This document shows positions 58,840 to 64,000 of a DNA stretch of 64,000 nucleotides, one piece after another; position 1 is the first letter of the stretch; the number at the start of each line of letters is the position of its first letter. Under the pieces are notes generated by a model that worked only from the letters and a program-made list of their open reading frames with translations, was not told the origin of the DNA and searched no databases. Source of the stretch: Microbacterium sp. Marseille-Q6965 (GTDB taxonomy: Bacteria > Actinomycetota > Actinomycetes > Actinomycetales > Microbacteriaceae); NCBI RefSeq assembly GCF_946151065.1, contig NZ_CAMGZA010000001.1, forward strand, positions 186,001 through 250,000, read 5' to 3'. Both the position numbers and the translations under genes were made by a program.

Positions 58840-58882
58840 GCGGTCCTCTCGAGTGGTTCGGTCATGACGGATGCGCACCCTC

Positions 58883-60967
58883 TCACAGCTCCGGATCGGC
58901 GATGTCGACCCGCACAGCGAGTGTATTGCGGGAGCCTGCGGGGCCGCCGGGGCGCGTGCCACCCCGGCGGCGGCGGCCGGCGACCGCTTCCGCGACCACC
59001 GCGGCGCGCAGCGAGGCGGTCACGCGCGGGCCCCTCGCGTAGTCGAAGCGGACGAGCGCGCGGGCTCCCGCGGGGCCCTCGCCCGTCTCGCGCGGGACGG
59101 GGCCGAGCACCGCATCGTGCGGCAGGTCGGGCACGTCCTCGCGCAGCGACGCCAGCGCCCGCTCCACGGCTGCCGCGTCGCCGTCCAGACGCGCGATGCG
59201 CGCCGCGGGCGGCAGGTGCAGCGGTGCGCGCTCGGCCAACTCCTGCCGCGCATAGGCCGGCTGCGTCCACGAGGCGAGCGCCCGTGCCACCGGCCCCGTC
59301 ACGCCCACGAGATGCACGGGTGCCCCCGGCGCCGCGAGGGCCGCGGCGTTCGACCACCAGCGCAGACACGCCTCGCCGATGCGCAGGTCCGGCGACTGCA
59401 GCATCCGCTCGCCGTCGAGCAGGAGCACGGCGCGGTAGCCGCCCCTCGGCACCGGCTCGGCACCGCGGGTGGAGACGATCAGCGCGGGCCTGTCGTCCAC
59501 CTCGGTGACCGGATGGGAGCCGTCCGACACGATCACCCGCGTGCCCGCGAAGGCACGCCCCAGCTCGTCCGCCGTCCGCTCGCTGCCGGAGGAGGCGAGC
59601 CGCACCCGCACCGAGGAGCACTTCGGGCAGCTCCACGCGTGCGCCGAGCGCCCGCACCAGCCGCAGACCGGCACGGCGCCGCGGGCCCGGGCGTGCAGGG
59701 GCCCGCCGCACGCGGCGCAGCGCGCGGGTGCGCGGCAGTCGGCGCACACGAGCGACGGCGCGTACCCGGGCCGTGACACCTGCACAAGCACGGGGCCGTG
59801 TTCCAGCGCCTCGCGCGCCACGCGGAAGGCGGCCGACGGCACCCGCGCGCCACGCTCGCCCTCCTGCACGGGGCTGAGCACCACGTGAGGCACGGGCCGC
59901 CGCGCCTGCGGCACCTCGCGCACCCACTCGATCGCCACCAGCCGCTGCACATCGCTGGTTCGGGTGTGACCGGCGAAGAGCAGGGCGCAACCGTCCAGCT
60001 CCTGCCTGACGAGCGCCGCGTCCCGGGCGTGGACGTACGGCGCCAGCGGTTCCTCGAACAGCGAGTCGCCGTCGTCCCAGAGCGCCAGGAGCCCGGGGGC
60101 GATCACCGGCGCGTACACGGCCGACCGGTTGCCGATCACCACGCACGGCGCCTCCTCGAGGGTCCGCAGGTAGCCGGCGTAGCGCTCCGGCCCCGACTGC
60201 GCCGCGTCGTGGCGGACGATGGCGTCGGCGGGCACGAGCGGCTCGAGGGCCGACTGCAGGCGGTCCAGGTCGCGGTGATCGGGCACGGCGAGGATCGCCG
60301 AGCGTCCGCCCGCGAGCGTCTCTGCCGCGGCAGCCGCCAGCAGTCGGGCCCACGCGGGCACGGCGGCACCGGCCACCGTGACGAGGGCGGGGGGCGCGTC
60401 GACGGCGAGGCGCTCGCCGCGGGCGATCCGCTCCCCGAGCCCCGGGAACTCGCCGAGCACTGCGGAGGACTGCTCCCGCGCCTCGGCCGTGACCACCGGC
60501 ACCGCTGCGGGCGGACCGGCCAGCCACGCCTTCTCGGCCCTGACCATGCGTTTCGGGACGGCCAGACGCAGAATGTCGGACGCGGAGCCCGCGGCACGAT
60601 CGGCGACGCGACGAGCGAGACGGTAGAGGCGCTCGGGCAGCACCGGCGCCGCCGAGACCACCGCCTCGAGTTCGGACAGCGGCCGGTCGGCGTCGTTCTC
60701 GACCGCACGCTCGACGATGAACCCGTCGATCACGCGGCCGGCCGTACGCAACGGGGCTTTGACGCGCACCCCTGGCAGCGCCGCACTGTCGAGCTCGGGA
60801 GGGATCGCGTAGTCGAACAGGCGGTCCAGCTGCGGCAGCGGCGAGTCGATGAGCACGCGCGCCACGGGCCGCGGCTCGCGTGCGCCCGGCACGTCGGCGA
60901 GCAGCGGGCCGGGGCCGGTCTCCGCCGCCCGGTCGGCGACCGGAAGCGGATCGGGCGGCTCGGTCAC
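58883..60967 (-). CDS. priA: Primosomal protein PriA, helicase motifs lost
   Basis: A 694-residue PriA. The N-terminal DNA 3'-end binding domain (RVLIDSPLPQLDRLFDYAIP) and the cysteine-rich zinc region (CADCRAPARCAACGG ... CGWCGRSAHAWSCPKC, eight cysteines) are intact. The Walker A site of functional PriA (GxTGSGKTE) is replaced by GGRSAILAVPDHRDLDRL, and the DEAH box by LWDDGDSL. It probably acts only as a replisome-loading scaffold, as suggested for other actinobacteria. GTG at 60967 starts 5 nt after the metK stop; no ribosome binding site stands out. Confidence 0.9.
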   Translation of the reverse strand: MTEPPDPLPVADRAAETGPGPLLADVPGAREPRPVARVLIDSPLPQLDRLFDYAIPPELDSAALPGVRVKAPLRTAGRVIDGFIVERAVENDADRPLSELEAVVSAAPVLPERLYRLARRVADRAAGSASDILRLAVPKRMVRAEKAWLAGPPAAVPVVTAEAREQSSAVLGEFPGLGERIARGERLAVDAPPALVTVAGAAVPAWARLLAAAAAETLAGGRSAILAVPDHRDLDRLQSALEPLVPADAIVRHDAAQSGPERYAGYLRTLEEAPCVVIGNRSAVYAPVIAPGLLALWDDGDSLFEEPLAPYVHARDAALVRQELDGCALLFAGHTRTSDVQRLVAIEWVREVPQARRPVPHVVLSPVQEGERGARVPSAAFRVAREALEHGPVLVQVSRPGYAPSLVCADCRAPARCAACGGPLHARARGAVPVCGWCGRSAHAWSCPKCSSVRVRLASSGSERTADELGRAFAGTRVIVSDGSHPVTEVDDRPALIVSTRGAEPVPRGGYRAVLLLDGERMLQSPDLRIGEACLRWWSNAAALAAPGAPVHLVGVTGPVARALASWTQPAYARQELAERAPLHLPPAARIARLDGDAAAVERALASLREDVPDLPHDAVLGPVPRETGEGPAGARALVRFDYARGPRVTASLRAAVVAEAVAGRRRRGGTRPGGPAGSRNTLAVRVDIADPEL

Positions 60968-60972
60968 GCCCG

Positions 60973-62163
60973 TCAGAGGCCGGCAGCCCGGCGCAGGTCG
61001 TCGACGCGGTCGAGGCGCTCCCACGTGAACTCGGGCAGCTCGCGACCGAAGTGGCCGTAGGCCGCCGTCTGGGCGTAGATCGGCCGCAGCAGGTCGAGGT
61101 CGCGGATGATGGCGGCCGGACGCAGATCGAACACCTCGCCGATCGCCGAGATGATGGCCTCATCCGAGACCGTCCCGGTCCCGAAGGACTCCACGTACAG
61201 GCCCACCGGGTTCGCCTTGCCGATGGCGTAGGCGACCTGCACCTCGAGGCGCTCGGCAAGTCCCGCCGCGACCGCGTTCTTCGCGACCCAGCGCATGGCG
61301 TAGGCGGCCGAGCGGTCGACCTTCGAGGGGTCCTTGCCGCTGAAGGCGCCGCCGCCGTGACGCGCCGCGCCGCCGTAGGTGTCGATGATGATCTTGCGAC
61401 CCGTCAGCCCCGCGTCCGCCTTGGGCCCGCCCAGCACGAAGCTGCCCGACGGGTTGATGTGCAGCTGCACGCCCTCGGCGTCCAGACCGGTCTGCTCGAG
61501 AACGGGACGGATGACGACCCGCTCGACCGCGTCGGCGAGGTCCGCCTGGGAGATGTCGGGGTGGTGCTGGGTCGACAGCACCACCGTCTCGACCGTCCGC
61601 GGTGTGTGGCCCTCGTAGCCGAGGGTGACCTGCGTCTTGCCGTCGGGACGCAGGAACGCCAGCTCGCCCGACTTTCGCACCTTCGTGAGCCGCTCGGACA
61701 TGCGATGGGCCGCCCAGATGGCCATCGGCATGTACTCGGGCGTCTCGTTCGTGGCGTACCCGAACATGATGCCCTGGTCACCGGCCCCCTGGCGATCGAG
61801 GTCGTCGCCGGCGAAACCGCCGCGCTGCTCCTCCGAGGAGGTCACGCCGTCGCCGATCTCCTGCGACTGCTCGCCCACCGAGACGGTCACGCCGCACGAG
61901 TCGGCATCGAAGCCCATCTCGCTGGACGTGTAGCCGATGCGGCGGATCACGTCGCGGACGATCGACGAGATGTCGGCGTATCCCTCGGTGCGAATCTCCC
62001 CCGCGACGTGGACGAGCCCCGTCGTGACGAGCGTCTCGACGGCGACGCGCGCCCGCGGATCCTGCGCGAGGAGCGCGTCGAGCACGCTGTCGGAGATCTG
62101 GTCGCAGATCTTGTCGGGGTGACCCTCGGTGACGGACTCCGAGGTGAACAGGCGCAGGCTCAT
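60973..62163 (-). CDS. metK: S-adenosylmethionine synthetase
   Basis: A 396-residue enzyme making SAM from methionine and [36 protein letters not shown] and [19 protein letters not shown] (P-loop-like) are diagnostic. ATG 62163 is preferred to 62166, since CGGAG lies 5 nt before it. Transcription seems linked with rpoZ, though a hairpin lies between them. Confidence 0.97.
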   Translation of the reverse strand: MSLRLFTSESVTEGHPDKICDQISDSVLDALLAQDPRARVAVETLVTTGLVHVAGEIRTEGYADISSIVRDVIRRIGYTSSEMGFDADSCGVTVSVGEQSQEIGDGVTSSEEQRGGFAGDDLDRQGAGDQGIMFGYATNETPEYMPMAIWAAHRMSERLTKVRKSGELAFLRPDGKTQVTLGYEGHTPRTVETVVLSTQHHPDISQADLADAVERVVIRPVLEQTGLDAEGVQLHINPSGSFVLGGPKADAGLTGRKIIIDTYGGAARHGGGAFSGKDPSKVDRSAAYAMRWVAKNAVAAGLAERLEVQVAYAIGKANPVGLYVESFGTGTVSDEAIISAIGEVFDLRPAAIIRDLDLLRPIYAQTAAYGHFGRELPEFTWERLDRVDDLRRAAGL

Positions 62164-62233
62164 CATGCTCCGGGGACGTGCGGACTCGGCGGCGCCGACG
62201 CGGCGCGGCTCAGGACGGGTTCCGAAACGGGAA

Positions 62234-62267
62234 CGGTGGTCGCCGTCCATGATGACAGCGACCACCG
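62234..62267 (-). terminator. Hairpin between rpoZ and metK
   Basis: CGGTGGTCGC (62234-62243) and GCGACCACCG (62258-62267) form a perfect 10-bp stem with a 14-nt loop, 13 nt past the rpoZ stop. It may be a partial terminator or attenuator before metK; no SAM riboswitch pattern was seen. Confidence 0.5.
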
Positions 62268-62280
62268 ACCCCGGATGCGA

Positions 62281-62535
62281 TCACTCGAGGGGACGCAGGC
62301 GCAGCTTGTCCTCGTGGATCTCGCGCAGCGCGATCGTGAGCGGCTTGTCCTGGACCTCGGAGTCCACGAGCGGACCCACGTTGTCGAACAGGTTCCCCTC
62401 GTGCAGATCCGTGTAGTAGTCGTTGATCTGACGCGCGCGCTTGGCGCCGTAGATCACCAGCTGGTACTTCGAGTCGACTCGATCGAGCAGCTCGTCGATG
62501 GGCGGGTCGATGATGCCCTTGTTCTCAGCGGCCAT
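62281..62535 (-). CDS. rpoZ: RNA polymerase omega subunit
   Basis: An 84-residue omega subunit that binds the beta' tail. [20 protein letters not shown] and [10 protein letters not shown] are the conserved core, and the C-terminus [15 protein letters not shown] is usual. AGGAGG precedes the ATG. It lies between gmk and metK as in most actinobacteria. Confidence 0.97.
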   Translation of the reverse strand: MAAENKGIIDPPIDELLDRVDSKYQLVIYGAKRARQINDYYTDLHEGNLFDNVGPLVDSEVQDKPLTIALREIHEDKLRLRPLE

Positions 62536-62589
62536 GCGCGTCCTCCTGAATTCGCGATCCGACGGATCGAAAGCCTGTCCCCCGGCGCG

Positions 62590-63498
62590 TCAGCGCGCGG
62601 GTCCATCCGACAATTCTACGACCTGCGCCGCCGCGTCGGCGACGACGTCGTTCACGACGAAGAAGTCGAACTCGCGTTGGGCCGCCAGCTCGACCTTCGC
62701 GGTGCGCAGCCGACGGGCACGCTCCTCCTCGTCCTCGGTGCCGCGGCCGACGAGCCGCTGCACGAGCTCGTCCCAGCTCGGCGGCAGCAGGAAGACGAGG
62801 GTGGCGCTCGGGTCGGCGGCCCTCACCTGGCGTGCGCCCTGCAGGTCGATCTCGAGCAGCACCGTCTGCCCGGCGTCGAGCGCCTCCTGCACGGGCCGGC
62901 GCGGCGTGCCGTAGCGGTAGGCGTTGTGCACCGTGGCGTACTCGAGCAGCTCCCCCTCCGCGATCATCCGGTCGAACTCGGCGTCGTCCACGAAGTAGTA
63001 GTGCTCGCCGTGCACCTCGCCGGGCCGCGGCTTGCGGGTCGTGGCGCTCACGGAGATCCGCACCTGCGGGTAGTGCTCGCGGATATACGCCGAGACCGTG
63101 CCCTTGCCGACCGCCGTGGGGCCGGCAAGCACGATGAGCCGGCTGCGGCCGGGGCGCGGGCGCGGCTCGGGCATCCGGCGCTCCAGCCACGCGGCAAGCT
63201 CCGCGCGCTGGCGCGGACCGAGGCCGCCCAGGCGCTTCACCGCCGAGATCCGCAGCTCTGCGAGGATGCGGTCGCGCTTGCCCTCACCGATGGCGGGAAG
63301 CGAGGTGAGGAACTCGGTGACGCGCAGGGTGCCCGCGGGCGAGGCGGGATCGGCGGCGGCGCGGCGCAGCACCTCCTGGGGCGTGACGACGCGCGTCGCG
63401 ATGTCGCGCTTGAGCCCGGCGCGCGCCCGCCGGGCGGCGACGGCCTTGCGGGACGCGGCGACGCGGTCCACCTCCGGCGGACGGCGAGTGTCAGACAT
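62590..63498 (-). CDS. gmk: mIHF-like domain fused to guanylate kinase
   Basis: A 302-residue fusion. Residues about 14-108 resemble the actinobacterial integration host factor (mIHF): a basic helix ([17 protein letters not shown]) followed by [44 protein letters not shown] (in parts). Residues about 118-300 are guanylate kinase (Walker [12 protein letters not shown] at 125-134, [38 protein letters not shown]), which makes GDP from GMP. In mycobacteria the two are separate adjacent genes. Frame is continuous. ATG overlaps the pyrF stop by 8 nt. Confidence 0.93.
   Translation of the reverse strand: MSDTRRPPEVDRVAASRKAVAARRARAGLKRDIATRVVTPQEVLRRAAADPASPAGTLRVTEFLTSLPAIGEGKRDRILAELRISAVKRLGGLGPRQRAELAAWLERRMPEPRPRPGRSRLIVLAGPTAVGKGTVSAYIREHYPQVRISVSATTRKPRPGEVHGEHYYFVDDAEFDRMIAEGELLEYATVHNAYRYGTPRRPVQEALDAGQTVLLEIDLQGARQVRAADPSATLVFLLPPSWDELVQRLVGRGTEDEEERARRLRTAKVELAAQREFDFFVVNDVVADAAAQVVELSDGPAR
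62613..62618 (-). promoter_or_regulatory. Possible internal promoter for rpoZ
   Basis: TAGAAT on the minus strand, near the end of gmk, would start an rpoZ message with a leader of about 70 nt. No -35 is visible. Confidence 0.35.
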
Positions 63499-64000
63499 GG
63501 CTCTCCTCCCCTGCGCGGTAGGCGGCGGTCGCCGCGCGGATCGCGTCGGCGATGCCGGCGGGCCCGGCCGACAGGATCGAGCGGCTCTCCGAGGCGAGCA
63601 CGCACGGCGCCAACGCCCCGAATCGCGCGTTCAGGTCGCTCGGCACCGCTCCCTGGTGGCCGAAGCCCGGCGCCAGGATGGGCGCCGCCGGCGCGAACGG
63701 ACGCAGTCCCGCGTCCGCCCAATCCACCGTCGCGCCGATGACGAGGCCGAGCGAGCCCCACTCGTCGTCGTCGACCTCGGCCGCGTTGCGGGCGGCGACC
63801 TCCGAGACCACGCGCGCCGCGACCGTGTCGCCGCCCGCGATGGCGCCCTGCAGGCCGCGCGCCTCCGGATTGCTCGTCGCGGCGAGGACGAACACGCCCT
63901 TGCCCTCGCGGTAGGCCAGGTCGAAGGTGCCGGTCAGGGAGCCCACACCGAGGTAGGGGCTCGCCGTCACGGCGTCCGCCTCGAGCGCGGCCCCCGGGCG
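63491..64000 (-). CDS. pyrF: Orotidine 5'-phosphate decarboxylase, 5' end outside window
   Basis: The last 169 residues of PyrF, group 2 type. [14 protein letters not shown] is the block after the active-site lysine region, and [15 protein letters not shown] and [16 protein letters not shown] (phosphate-binding) follow. The enzyme decarboxylates OMP to UMP. The gene continues past base 64000 on the minus strand, so start and catalytic Lys/Asp are not in view. It leads into gmk with an 8-nt overlap. Confidence 0.93.
   Translation of the reverse strand, partial: RPGAALEADAVTASPYLGVGSLTGTFDLAYREGKGVFVLAATSNPEARGLQGAIAGGDTVAARVVSEVAARNAAEVDDDEWGSLGLVIGATVDWADAGLRPFAPAAPILAPGFGHQGAVPSDLNARFGALAPCVLASESRSILSAGPAGIADAIRAATAAYRAGEESHV

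Noticed and set aside
62164-62280. SAM riboswitch before metK
   Set aside because: Only one simple hairpin is present; no multi-stem SAM aptamer pattern was recognisable.

Overview
The window looks like chromosomal DNA of a high-GC actinobacterium of the family Microbacteriaceae, most likely Microbacterium or a close relative. The reasons are the very GC-rich third codon positions, the gene order pyrF-gmk-rpoZ-metK-priA-fmt-rsmB ... hisEGFI ... trpCBA-lgt-gltBD-pyk, the presence of the HGxxPAAW and TIGR02234 Trp-region membrane proteins, a PriA without helicase motifs, and at least fourteen apparently leaderless promoters (TAnnnT followed 6-7 nt later by ATG or GTG). The genus assignment is inference from synteny and protein style.

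Left part (1-12.3 kb, mostly plus strand): NfeD-like protein, a short-chain dehydrogenase-like protein, a NarL-type two-component system next to a membrane acyltransferase, a DedA protein, an AEC transporter, a LOG-type phosphoribohydrolase, an AraC-type regulator, a VOC protein, a short UvrA-like ATPase, and a divergent MarR regulator/quinone-oxidoreductase pair with two visible operators. At 12277-12304 lies a sequence that fits the actinobacterial dif site, so the window appears to cover the replication terminus.

Middle part (12.4-34.8 kb, mixed strands, accessory in character): a phosphotransferase of the aminoglycoside/macrolide type, a transporter remnant, acetyltransferases, a TMEM175-like channel, a membrane protein/GntR operon, DNA polymerase IV, a secreted Rpf-LysM protein with a highly structured mRNA leader, HrpB helicase, AraC-GyrI regulator, a SUMF1-fold protein without the catalytic cysteines, a lipase, a VOC-DUF4440 fusion, a dGTPase-like protein, a luciferase-like monooxygenase, a large LuxR-family ATPase regulator, an SGNH hydrolase, an MFS transporter and a DUF885 protein.

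Right part (34.8-64 kb, almost all minus strand, housekeeping): polA, an ANTAR response regulator, tRNA-Leu(CAA) with a duplicated 3' fragment beside it, pyk, gltBD, lgt, trpABC, hisIFGE, rpe, rsmB, fmt, priA, metK, rpoZ, a gmk fused to an mIHF-like DNA-binding domain, and the 3' part of pyrF cut by the window end. Amino-acid synthesis (His, Trp, Glu), one-carbon metabolism (metK, fmt) and replication functions are arranged as translationally coupled operons with 1-8 nt overlaps. trpE is not in the position, between hisI and the TIGR02234 gene, where relatives carry it.
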